A stretch of 64,000 nt of DNA from Bacteroides rodentium JCM 16496 (GTDB taxonomy: Bacteria; Bacteroidota; Bacteroidia; Bacteroidales; Bacteroidaceae). The number at the start of each line of letters is the position of its first letter. Within the stretch, counting starts at the first letter, position 1. The notes below the pieces were generated by a model that was given only the letters and a program-made list of their open reading frames with translations, was not told the origin of the DNA and ran no database searches. Below, one piece after another: positions 32,545-41,740 of this stretch. The stretch lies in NCBI RefSeq assembly GCF_000614125.1, contig NZ_BAKJ01000006.1, positions 62,001-126,000 on the forward strand, in the 5' to 3' direction. Made by a program: the position numbers and the translations under genes.

Positions 32545-32566
32545 ATAAATAGAAACAAGACAGAAT

Positions 32567-33708
32567 ATGACTCATTTGAATTTCAAGTTTTTAGTGGTAT
32601 GCTTGGCTGTCGTGGCGTCAGTCGTCGGCCTGCAGGCACAAAATGATGTCCCCATAAGGGGGAAGGTGAAATCGTTCCAGCCGGAGTATGGAATGATGTA
32701 AACGGGGAGTACATTAATGCACATGGTGGTGGTATACTGTTATTTGACAGTAAATATTATTGGTTCGGTGAACACCGTCCTGCAAAAGGATTCTCTACGG
32801 AGGTAGGAGTAACATGTTATTCTTCTGCCGATTTATGTAATTGGAAATATGAGGGGGTGGCCTTGTCTGTATCGGAGGAAGCTGGCAATGAAATAGAGAA
32901 AGGCTGTATTATGGAACGCCCCAAGGTGATTTATAACGAAAAGACGAAGAAATTTGTCATGTGGTTTCATCTGGAACTGAAAGGGAAGGGCTATGAGGCT
33001 GCCCGTGCGGGAGTGGCTGTCAGTGACTCTCCGGCGGGACCTTACCGTTTTGTTTCTTCAGGTCGTGTTTGTCCGGGAGTATTTCCGCTGAATATGACGG
33101 AGGAAGAACGGGACATGCAGTGGAATATGGAACAGTTTGAAGAATGGTGGACGCCTGAGTGGAGAGAGGCTGTCAATAAGGGGTTGTTTGTGAAACGTGA
33201 CTTGAAGGGAGGACAGATGTCCCGCGACATGACATTGTATGTTGACGATGATGGAAAAGCCTATCATATCTATTCTTCGGAAGAGAATCTGACCTTGCAA
33301 ATTGCTGAGCTGACTGATGACTATCAAGGGCATTCCGGAAAATATATCCGTCTCTTCCCGGGAGGGCATAATGAAGCTCCGGCACTATTCAAACATGACG
33401 GTACGTATTGGATGATTACTTCCGGTTGTACGGGATGGGAGCCCAATGAGGCACGTTTATTTTCAGCATCCTCCATCTGGGGACCGTGGAAACAGCATCT
33501 GCATCCTTTCATTGGTAAGGGGGCTGAAAAGACTTTCGGCGGTCAAAGTACCTTTGTCATTTCTACTCCGGAAAATAGATTTGTCTTTATGGCTGATGTC
33601 TGGAAGCCGGAGAGTTTGATGTATTCACAGTATATCTGGCTGCCGATTGCTTTTGATGATACTGGTAAACCGGTTATCGAATGGAAAGAAAGTTGGAATC
33701 CTCGCTGA
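32567..33708 (+). CDS. GH43 exo-galactanase-like enzyme, exported (frameshifted)
   Basis: A single-domain GH43 enzyme close to the exo-beta-1,3-galactanase clade. A signal peptide (FKFLVVCLAVVASVVGLQAQ) is followed by GVWNDVNGEYINAHGGGI, then MERPKVIYN and FGGQSTFV. The frame breaks in the G5 run at 32658-32662. Adding one G joins NDVPIRG to GEGEIVPAGVWND and gives about 380 residues. Family members lack the usual GH43 catalytic base Asp, and a Gln (here in GGQST) has been proposed to replace it; the acid is a Glu, for which the ERPKV Glu is a candidate. It is very similar to the GH43 half of the GH105-GH43 fusion, which suggests a local duplication. It converges on the GH43-GH35 gene across a shared terminator. 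Confidence 0.9.
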
Positions 33709-33726
33709 TATATTTGAGAAAAAAAG

Positions 33727-33766
33727 GAAAGGAGCTTGCCGCGATGACGGGGCAAGCTCCTTTTTT
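33727..33766. terminator. Bidirectional terminator between convergent enzyme genes
   Basis: AAAGGAGCTTGCC (33727-33739) pairs perfectly with GGCAAGCTCCTTT (33750-33762), with T-runs on both strands. A partial echo, AAGCTCCTTTT, follows at once. Confidence 0.85.
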
Positions 33767-33795
33767 AACAAGCTCCTTTTGATAAATCCGTCCGG

Positions 33796-36700
33796 CTAAT
33801 AGTTGAAAGCCTTGGATTTTACGTAAACCTTGAAGTCTTTGATTCCACCCGGTACCTCGCTTTCCATTCTGGGTAGATATTGTATGCCGGTCAGGGTGCG
33901 GGTACTCCCCAAGTCAATCACGACAGCATGCGGGTATGGAGTGTCTTTTGTTGTGCTCCAATAGGTTGATTCCTGGAGGTCGAAGATTTTGTCCGCAGAA
34001 CAGTTGACGTGGGATACGTCTTCGCTGTCGGCATAATTGACAATCCAGGGTTCGCGTGACAGACGTTCCCCATTCTCGTTCAGCAGATACATTTCGGCAA
34101 TGCAAGCCAGGTCTTTTCCATCTTGTGCACTTAAGGCTTCCAGGCAGACATAACGTCCGGTGACGGGTTGGCCGAATTTGCGTTCTTGCCAACCGTTGCC
34201 GGGATTGAAGCTGTCGGAGAGGACGGGCTGCTCACCGGACAAGTCGAGATTTTCACCCTCATTGCGGTGCGTCAGCGGTTTGGTGACGAGCAGTTGGTCC
34301 AGCAATGGCTCGCTCAGTCCTTCGGACTTGGCTTCTTTGGGACCGATGATGTCGAAGACAATCACTTCATTCTCGCCTTTCTTCAACCAGCATCCCGGGA
34401 TGTAGAGGGTCTGTTGCGGGCCGATTTTCCAAATGCGTCCCATGGCGTGCCCGTTGACGTAGACAAGTCCCTTGCCCCAAGTCTCGAAGTTTAAGAATGT
34501 GTCGCTGGGCTTGTTCACCTTAAAGGTGGCACGGTAGCAACCCGGAATGCGTTGTCCTAACTCATCTTTCAGTGAGCCAATGGGCTGGAACTTCATGTTC
34601 TTATAGAAATCGTATGTATCTTCAAGGTTATAGACTTCCCAATCCTTCAGGTTGCAGGTGAAAGGACGACCGTCGATGTCTACGGTAAGTTCTACGCTTT
34701 GGGTGATACCCTTGAAGTCCTTGATGGCACGTCCAAAGTTGATGCGGCCCATGGCTTCTACCAGAATGTCGAGGCGTGCACCTTTGGGGCAGGCGGGGAA
34801 TTCCAGTTGCTTTTCACCGTTGCGGCGGTCCAGTTTGCCGATGTATTTGCCATCCAGGAAAACTTGGGCATAATCGTGCGCATCGTTCACAGTGAGCAGG
34901 GACGGGGTTTTCATCTCGGGCAGTGTGGTGCGGTAGAGAATACTTCCGAATCCCTGGTTATATTCCTCCATGGTACGGATATTGCGGTCTTTCTTGGCAG
35001 CAGGAAGATTGTCGAACAAAGGAGCCATCTCTGTAAATAGGAAAGACGGAATACGGATGGGCTTGATTAAAGCGGGAACTTTAGCCTGCTTCTCGCCATT
35101 CATGTATTTGGATAATGCTTTTCGCAATTCCCAGTATTTGGGAGTAGTCTGTCCCGATTCGCTGATGGGGGCGTCGTAGTCGTAAGAGGTTACGTCAGGG
35201 GCGAATCCGGGTGAGTTGGCTCCTGCCCAGTGTCCCCAGTTGGTTCCTCCATGGGTCATGTAGAGGCTGAAGGAGATGCCTTTGGACAACATCTCGTCGA
35301 TACCGGCAATCATGTCGGCAGCCGGACGGGTTTCGTGGTTGGCTCCCCACTTGTCGAACCAACCGCTCCAGAATTCGGAGCACATCAGCGGACTGTCAGG
35401 ACGGAGCTTCTTCAGCGGTGCAAACTGCTGGTCGATGTTGGCTCCTGTACCGAAGTTCATGGTCCATACCAGGTCATGGAGCCCGTTCTTGGTGAAGTTG
35501 GACGCCCAGTCGCACTGGAACAGTGCTACGCCGGGGTAATTGGCGCGTACGATGTCACGGATTTGCGATACGTAACCTTTGTCTTCCCCGTAGGAGCCGT
35601 ATTCGTTCTCTACTTGCACCATGATGATGGGGCCTCCGTTCTGTATGGTCATACCGGCTACCTGCTCGGCAACGGCTTTTTCGAAGATACCTACACGCTC
35701 CATAAAGTAGGGGTCGGATTCGCGCAGGCGGATATCTTTTTTCTTGAGTAACCACCAGGGCAGCCCGCCCATTTCCCATTCGGCACAGACATAGGGCCCT
35801 GGGCGCAGGATGACATACATATCGTTCTGTTGGCACAGACGGCAGAATTCTGCCAAGTCATTCTGCCCGGTGAAGTCGAATACACCTGGTTGAGGCTCAT
35901 GAGAGTTCCAGAAGACATAAAGGCAGACTGTGTTCATGCCCAGTGCCTTGCACATTTTGATGCGTTGGTCCCAATAGGCCTTGGGGATGCGTGGATAGTG
36001 CAGCTCTGCGGCTTTGATGACAAACGGCTTGCCGTTCAATAGGAATGTCCCTTTGCCGGCAGAAAAGTCGCCTTGTCCTTCCCATTGGGTACGCGGGTCC
36101 CAGCTGTCGCGCCAGGGTATCGTGATTGTTCCGTCCTTGCCGAACTCAAGCGGGAGCCATACGTAGCGCGAGTCCTCAAGGTCTTTCTTTTTCCAGCGGT
36201 CGAACATGGCGATGTAGGCATTTCCTTTTCCATAGACTTGCTGCACGTAAGTGCTTTGTGCATAGAAGGTCTTGTCTGCATCAGGACCGGTACACGGATT
36301 GCCGATGGTAGTCCATTGCCCCATGATGGAGTCGGTCACAGCCAACTCGGCAACATTGGGTCCCAGCCGGTACAACCGGAAGAGAGCATATAGTACTTGC
36401 CGTTATACTTGAATACGGCGGGTGCTTCGCGGCTATGCTTCACGAAATTGCGTGTATAGCGACCGGTGGGCTTCAGGTAGTCATCCGTTAGCTCGCTTAT
36501 ATATAAGGTAGCGTTGTTTTCCGAAGAGTAGAGCTGATATGCCTTGCCGTTATCATCAACAAACACTGTTTGGTCGCGGCTCATCGCACCGTTGGGACGG
36601 AAGCTGCCTACATAGGTGAATGTCCCGGTAGGAGAATCGCTGACCGCTACGCCGGCACATGCTTTACTGTAGTCGGCGCTTTCCACATGCGCCCACATGA

Positions 36701-37114
36701 CGAATTTCTTTGTCTTTTCGTTGTAAATCACTTTGGGACGTTCCAACACTTTGCTGGGGTGCAGGTCGTGTTTCTCGTCGTCTTTCACGGCAGGAAGTAC
36801 GATACCCTCAAACTTCCAGTTCAGCAGGTCTTTCGAGGAGTAGCAGCTGACACCGGTTACGTCGGTGCGGTAGCATTCCCACGTACCCATTCGGGCAGGA
36901 TGGTTTCTCCTTTTTTGTATTCGCCATACCAATAGTAGGTTCCTTCGTGGTAAAGAAGGCCGCCGCCATGGGCGTTGATAGGATTGCCGTCGGTGTCTTT
37001 CCATACTTCCCCGGGTATGATTGCGGCATTTTTCGTTTGTGCTTTTGTCTTTGCAGATGGCAGGCAGCAAAGGCAGGCCAGCAATGCAAAACTCCAAATA
37101 ATTTTCCTTTTCAT
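33796..37114 (-). CDS. GH43-GH35 fusion, exported (two frameshifts)
   Basis: After a signal peptide (SFALLACLCCLPSAKTKAQ), residues about 30-380 are a GH43 domain (GNPINAHGGGLLYHEG, LERPKVIYNEK, AQSTYV). Then a GH35 beta-galactosidase starts (LNGKPFVIKAAELHYPRIP), with catalytic Glu residues in VQVENEYGSYG and MCSEFWSGWFD. Beta-sandwich domains follow, and the C-terminal 150 residues look like an F5/8-type carbohydrate-binding domain. The frame breaks twice: at 36886-36888 (one G of the coding strand lost after LPEW) and at 36358-36360 (one C lost, GWDP then NVAELAV). Repaired length is about 1,106 residues. GH35 removes terminal beta-galactose, and GH43 of this clade trims beta-1,3-galactan, so both could attack one backbone. 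The protein stands alone on this strand with its own promoter. Confidence 0.9.
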
Positions 37115-37161
37115 TTAAGAATTCGGTATTAGATAATTAATAAATCGTTTTATGTTTTGGG

Positions 37162-37169
37162 CAAAGATA
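37162..37169 (-). promoter_or_regulatory. -7 promoter box (TATCTTTG) of the GH43-GH35 gene
   Basis: It fits TAnnTTTG on the minus strand, 48 bases before the start codon at 37114. No -33 box is evident. Confidence 0.5.
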
Positions 37170-37206
37170 TGCGAAAGTTGAGAAATGGAAGGTATGTAAA
37201 TGTGTC

Positions 37207-37242
37207 AAAAAGGAGAGATTATAGCTCTAATCTCTCCTTTTT
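37207..37242 (-). terminator. Terminator of the C26-M19 peptidase gene
   Basis: AAAAAGGAGAGATTA pairs perfectly with TAATCTCTCCTTTTT around a six-base loop. It is symmetric and lies 21 bases after the stop codon of the minus-strand gene. Confidence 0.85.
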
Positions 37243-37262
37243 GTGATGTTTTTCTGTCTTTT

Positions 37263-39032
37263 CTATTTGGTTTGTACTTGTTTCATCACCCGGAGGAAAT
37301 TTCCACTCCATATCTTGGCGATGTCTGTTTCTGTAAATCCATGTTCCAGCAGACGGACGGTGATATTGATGAAATCATTGTCCCCATTGCATCCTTTGAC
37401 CCCGCCTCCACCGTCGAAGTCCGAGCCGATTCCCACGTGGTCTATGCCTGCCACTTCAACCATGTGCAGCAGGTGTTTCATGAAGTCCGTAAGGTTGGCT
37501 TTCTTGGCATCTGGGTTCAGAAACTCGTCTACCAGGCAGGCTTGAGCCACGCCGCCATGTGCGGCAAGGGCGCGTAGCTGTTCGTCGGTCAGGTTGCGGT
37601 CGTGTCTGTAGATGGCGCTTGCAGAGGAGTGGGAGGCTATGACCGGTGCTTTTGAATATTTCAGTACATCCCAGAAGGTGCTTTCGGCTGCATGGGAAAG
37701 GTCTATCATTATTCCCAGCCGGTTCATCTCTTTCACCACTTTCCTACCGTAAGGACTTAAGCCGTTCCAACGGGCAGTCGTGTCCGAAGAACTGTCGCAG
37801 ATGTCATTGTTGCGGGTGTGGCAAAGGGTGATGTAGGTAACGCCTGCATCATGGAAACGGGTGATATTCTTCAAATCCTTGCCGATGCCGTATCCGTTTT
37901 CGATGCCAATATAAAAAGCTTTCTTTCCTTCGGTCTTGAGCCTGGACAAGTCATTGGGCGTGCGGGCTATGGCACATTGCTCCCCGTTCATCTCCACTTG
38001 TCGGTAGATGTGGCGTATCAACTCATTCACTCGGTCAATGGCTTTCCGACTGTTCTCTTCATCGCACGGGCCTTGGTGCACCCAGCATGCCAGGTATTGT
38101 CCATCCAGTTTTCCTTCTTGCATCTTGGGCAGGCAAACCTGCGTTTTTTCACGCGTACCTATATTATAGGAAACGTCAAAATCAAGTGGGGTGTCTGTAT
38201 GCGTGTCGAGGGAGAGGATGCGACGGTGAATCTCTTTGGCATGCCGGTAGGTAGCTGCCTTTTGAACCAGAAAATGGAAGAATCTGGCAGAGATGCTGTC
38301 GCCTGCCGTAGCCAGAGCTTCGGGATGGAATTGCACACCCCATATCGGATATTCGTGGGAAGACTCTATAGCTTCGGGAATACTGTCTGACGACCAACCC
38401 GTTACGCTGAATCCCGGGGCAACTTGCTTGACCGCCTGGTGATGGTGGGTATTGGTGAAAAGTTGTGTCTGTCCGGTTATGGATGCCATGGCAGAACCGG
38501 GAGTGAGGTGGACGGTATGAGTTGGTATACTGCTCGGCTCCTGCTGCTGGTGGCAGACAGTGGTGTCGGGATGCTGGGTAGGGATGTCCTGATAAAGGGT
38601 TCCGCCGAAAGCTACATTGATTAACTGTTCTCCCCGGCAGATGCCAAACATCGGAATGTTACGCCGGGCAGCCAGGCGGATGAGTGTTATGTCGTATACA
38701 TCACGCAGGGAGTCCACCTCTCCCAGCTGTTCGATGGGCGATTCATTGAAATAGGAAGGGTGGATGTCTCCTCCTCCTATCAGGATGATGCCGTCCAGCC
38801 GGTTGGCAATGTCTGTCAAGACAAGGCTATCGGTAGTGATGGGAATCAGTATAGGTGTTCCGCCTGCCTGGATTATAGACTCGGTATACGTCATCTGTGT
38901 GGATGAGCTTCGGCCCGGATGTGAGCAGGAAATGCCGATGAGAGGGGTTTTCCCGGTTGTTTTTTGATTGGACTGTCCCATTGCCAAATATGGACATAGG
39001 GCGAGCAGCGCTGTTAACAGTAGTTTGTTCAT
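37263..39032 (-). CDS. Peptidase C26 (gamma-glutamyl hydrolase-like) / M19 dipeptidase fusion, exported, 589 aa
   Basis: Two hydrolases in one exported protein. The Met at 39032 gives MNKLLLTALLALCPYLAMGQ, a good signal peptide; the earlier Met at 39089 lies upstream of the -7 box. Residues about 30-265 are a class I glutamine-amidotransferase-like domain of the PuuD/C26 kind, with nucleophile Cys in FGICRGEQ and the His-Glu pair in GVQFHPEA. Residues about 280-585 are a membrane-dipeptidase (M19) domain, with the zinc HxD in LDTHTDTP, then DLSHAAES, IASHSSASAIYRHDRNL and IGSDFDGGGG. The first half should cleave gamma-glutamyl bonds and the second dipeptides; together they may process peptidoglycan- or glutathione-type peptides in the periplasm. 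That substrate is inference. Confidence 0.9.
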   Translation of the reverse strand: MNKLLLTALLALCPYLAMGQSNQKTTGKTPLIGISCSHPGRSSSTQMTYTESIIQAGGTPILIPITTDSLVLTDIANRLDGIILIGGGDIHPSYFNESPIEQLGEVDSLRDVYDITLIRLAARRNIPMFGICRGEQLINVAFGGTLYQDIPTQHPDTTVCHQQQEPSSIPTHTVHLTPGSAMASITGQTQLFTNTHHHQAVKQVAPGFSVTGWSSDSIPEAIESSHEYPIWGVQFHPEALATAGDSISARFFHFLVQKAATYRHAKEIHRRILSLDTHTDTPLDFDVSYNIGTREKTQVCLPKMQEGKLDGQYLACWVHQGPCDEENSRKAIDRVNELIRHIYRQVEMNGEQCAIARTPNDLSRLKTEGKKAFYIGIENGYGIGKDLKNITRFHDAGVTYITLCHTRNNDICDSSSDTTARWNGLSPYGRKVVKEMNRLGIMIDLSHAAESTFWDVLKYSKAPVIASHSSASAIYRHDRNLTDEQLRALAAHGGVAQACLVDEFLNPDAKKANLTDFMKHLLHMVEVAGIDHVGIGSDFDGGGGVKGCNGDNDFINITVRLLEHGFTETDIAKIWSGNFLRVMKQVQTK

Positions 39033-39058
39033 GGTTTTCGGGGGGATTCTTTTTACTG

Positions 39059-39066
39059 CAAAGTTA
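39059..39066 (-). promoter_or_regulatory. -7 promoter box (TAACTTTG) of the C26-M19 gene
   Basis: It matches TAnnTTTG on the minus strand, 27 bases before the chosen start, and decides that start against the longer frame. Confidence 0.55.
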
Positions 39067-39282
39067 TAAGAAATATTTAAGCCATCCAAGAGGTGGGATA
39101 ACTAGTGAATTCGGGCAGTTTATTGGCAGAAGAACATTATATTCTTTGTTGGTGGGGGGAAGTGTGTTATATAACATGCTTCCCGATGTTGCTTTTCTTT
39201 GAATTAATGCCTAATTTGCGCCTCACAAAAAGTTAACGGCATCATCGTATGTCAGGTTATTCACTTAAAATCTTAATATATC

Positions 39283-41439
39283 ATGAAAGTATATCAGACG
39301 AATGAAATTAAGAACATTGCCCTCCTTGGCAATGACGGCTCGGGTAAAACCACTCTCACAGAAGCGCTGCTCTTTGAGAGTGGTATTATAAAACGTCGCG
39401 GCAGAATTACTGCCAAGAATACAGTCAGCGATTACTTCCCGGTGGAGCAGGAATACGGCTATTCTGTGTTTTCCACCGTTTTCCATGTGGAGTGGAACGG
39501 TAAGAAACTGAATATCATTGACTGCCCGGGTAGTGATGACTTTGTAGGGGCTGCCATGACGGCGCTCAACGTTACCGATACTGCCATACTGCTGCTAAAC
39601 GGACAATACGGTCCCGAAGTAGGTACGCAAAACCATTTCCGCTATACCGAGAAACTGGGCAAACCGGTTATTTTCCTGGTAAACCAGCTCGATAATGAAA
39701 AGTGCGATTATGATATGGTGCTTGAGCAGTTGCAAACCATATACGGCCCGAAGGTGGTGCCCGTGCAATATCCGCTGGCTACCGGACCGAACTTCAATTC
39801 GTTGATCGATGTACTTTTGATGAAAAAATATTCATGGGGACCCGAAGGTGGCGCTCCCACCATCGAAGATATTCCGACCGAAGAAATGGAAAAGGCTACA
39901 GAACTGCACAAGGCTTTGGTAGAAGCTGCAGCCGAACATGACGAAGGCCTGATGGAAAAATTCTTTGAGCAGGACTCTTTGACAGAAGACGAAATGCGCG
40001 AAGGTATCCGCAAGGGATTGGCTTCACGTGGTATGTTCCCGGTATTCTGCGTCTGTGCTGGCAAGGATATGGGGGTACGCCGTCTGATGGAGTTCCTGGG
40101 TAATGTGGTGCCGTTTGTGGACGAAATGCCACCGGTGCACAATACACGCGGTGAGGTGGTGAAGCCGGATCCTAACGGACCGACTTCCTTGTATTTTTTC
40201 AAAACTGCCGTTGAGCCGCATATCGGTGATGTTCAATACTTCAAGGTTATGAGTGGTAAGGTGCACGAAGGTGATGATTTTACCAATGCAGACCGCGGTT
40301 CCAAGGAACGCATCGCGCAGATTTATGCTTGTGCCGGTGCCAACCGTATCAAGGTAGAGGAAATGGTAGCCGGTGACATCGGCTGTACGGTGAAACTGAA
40401 GGACGTACATACCGGCAATACATTGAACGGTAAGGGCTCTGAAAACCGTTTCAACTTCATTAAATATCCGAACTCCAAATATTCACGTGCTATCAAACCG
40501 CTGAACGAGTCGGATACGGAGAAGATGATGGTTGCTTTGAACCGTATGCGCGAGGAAGACCCGACATGGGTGATAGACCAGTCCAAGGAACTGCGTCAGA
40601 CCATCGTGCACGGGCAAGGTGAATTCCACTTGCGTACCTTGAAGTGGCGTCTGGAGAACAATGAAAAACTGCAAATCAAGTTTGAAGAACCGAGAATACC
40701 GTATCGCGAAACGATTACCAAAGCAGCCCGTGCGGATTATCGCCATAAGAAGCAGTCGGGTGGTGCAGGCCAGTTCGGTGAGGTCCACCTGATTGTTGAG
40801 CCTTACTACGAAGGTATGCCGATGCCTGAAACCTATAAATTCAATGGTCAGGAGTTCAAGATGAACGTCAAGGGTACCGAAGAAGTTCCATTGGAATGGG
40901 GTGGCAAGCTGGTATTTGTCAATAGTATTGTGGGTGGTTCCATTGACGCACGTTTCATGCCGGCCATCTTGAAGGGTATCATGTCACGTATGGAGCAGGG
41001 ACCGTTGACCGGTTCGTATGCTCGCGATGTACGTGTCATAGTATACGACGGAAAGATGCATCCGGTTGATTCCAATGAAATCTCCTTTATGCTGGCGGGA
41101 CGGAACGCGTTCAGTGAAGCGTTCAAGAATGCAGGCCCGAAGATTCTGGAACCTATTTATGACGTGGAAGTATTTGTTCCGTCGGACAAGATGGGTGACG
41201 TGATGGGTGACTTGCAGGGCCGCCGTGCCATGATTATGGGTATGAGCAGCGAGGCCGGTTACGAAAAACTGAGTGCCAAAGTGCCTTTGAAGGAAATGTC
41301 ATCCTACTCTACGGCACTTAGCTCACTGACCGGTGGGCGCGCTTCGTTCATCATGAAGTTTGCCAGCTATGAACTCGTTCCGAGTGATGTGCAGGATAAA
41401 CTGATTAAGGAATTTGAGGCCAAGCAAGCTGAAGAATGA
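39283..41439 (+). CDS. fusA2: EF-G paralogue (EF-G2) lacking the catalytic histidine, 718 aa
   Basis: A translation elongation factor G paralogue that moves tRNA and mRNA through the ribosome. All five EF-G domains are present: P-loop GNDGSGKT (16-23), a domain IV with the loop at YRHKKQSGGAGQFGEV, and a final LQGRRAMIMGMSSEAGYEKL. Two positions are unlike canonical EF-G. Switch II reads DCPGSDDF where EF-G has DTPGHVDF, so the catalytic His is Ser84, and the NKxD guanine motif is NQLD. A B. thetaiotaomicron paralogue, EF-G2, has been reported to translocate without hydrolysing GTP and to matter in carbon starvation and gut colonization. This protein looks like its orthologue, and the following rprXY and rpsF neighbourhood fits. 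It is separated by a terminator from rprX. Confidence 0.93.
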   Translation: MKVYQTNEIKNIALLGNDGSGKTTLTEALLFESGIIKRRGRITAKNTVSDYFPVEQEYGYSVFSTVFHVEWNGKKLNIIDCPGSDDFVGAAMTALNVTDTAILLLNGQYGPEVGTQNHFRYTEKLGKPVIFLVNQLDNEKCDYDMVLEQLQTIYGPKVVPVQYPLATGPNFNSLIDVLLMKKYSWGPEGGAPTIEDIPTEEMEKATELHKALVEAAAEHDEGLMEKFFEQDSLTEDEMREGIRKGLASRGMFPVFCVCAGKDMGVRRLMEFLGNVVPFVDEMPPVHNTRGEVVKPDPNGPTSLYFFKTAVEPHIGDVQYFKVMSGKVHEGDDFTNADRGSKERIAQIYACAGANRIKVEEMVAGDIGCTVKLKDVHTGNTLNGKGSENRFNFIKYPNSKYSRAIKPLNESDTEKMMVALNRMREEDPTWVIDQSKELRQTIVHGQGEFHLRTLKWRLENNEKLQIKFEEPRIPYRETITKAARADYRHKKQSGGAGQFGEVHLIVEPYYEGMPMPETYKFNGQEFKMNVKGTEEVPLEWGGKLVFVNSIVGGSIDARFMPAILKGIMSRMEQGPLTGSYARDVRVIVYDGKMHPVDSNEISFMLAGRNAFSEAFKNAGPKILEPIYDVEVFVPSDKMGDVMGDLQGRRAMIMGMSSEAGYEKLSAKVPLKEMSSYSTALSSLTGGRASFIMKFASYELVPSDVQDKLIKEFEAKQAEE

Positions 41440-41498
41440 TTTTTAAGGGGTTGGTAGTTTGGCTGTTGTAACTACCGGCTGCTAATATAACAATTGTT

Positions 41499-41541
41499 AA
41501 AGCCGTTGTTACTTCATGGCAAGTAATGACGGCTTTTTTCA
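41499..41541 (+). terminator. Terminator after the EF-G2 gene
   Basis: AAAGCCGTTGTTACTT pairs with AAGTAATGACGGCTTT apart from one mismatch, followed by a T-run. Confidence 0.85.
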
Positions 41542-41594
41542 TTAACGTAGATTAAGAACATGCGGAATTGTGAATTGAATGATTAATTTTTTAT

Positions 41595-41740
41595 TAAATT
41601 TGCAAACCAAAGGCTTGTGTTTTTGTTATAATGCTCATAATACAACCTAAAAAATGGTCTTCGGTTAATTTACGAGAACGTCCGGTTAAATCAGGTTAAT
41701 AGGTTAGGAGTGTTAATTAGGGAGTGTTAATTTTGTGACT
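41595..41740 (+). promoter_or_regulatory. Leader of rprXY with promoter box and repeated GGTTAA motifs
   Basis: A -7-like box TAAATTTG lies at 41595-41602. Downstream, GGTTAA occurs at 41663, 41684 and 41694, with a near match at 41702. GGAGTGTTAATT occurs twice, at 41707-41718 and 41721-41732, 14 bases apart and directly before the ATG. The second pair would overlap the ribosome-binding region. The remainder of 41440-41594 holds only the EF-G2 terminator. Confidence 0.45.
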
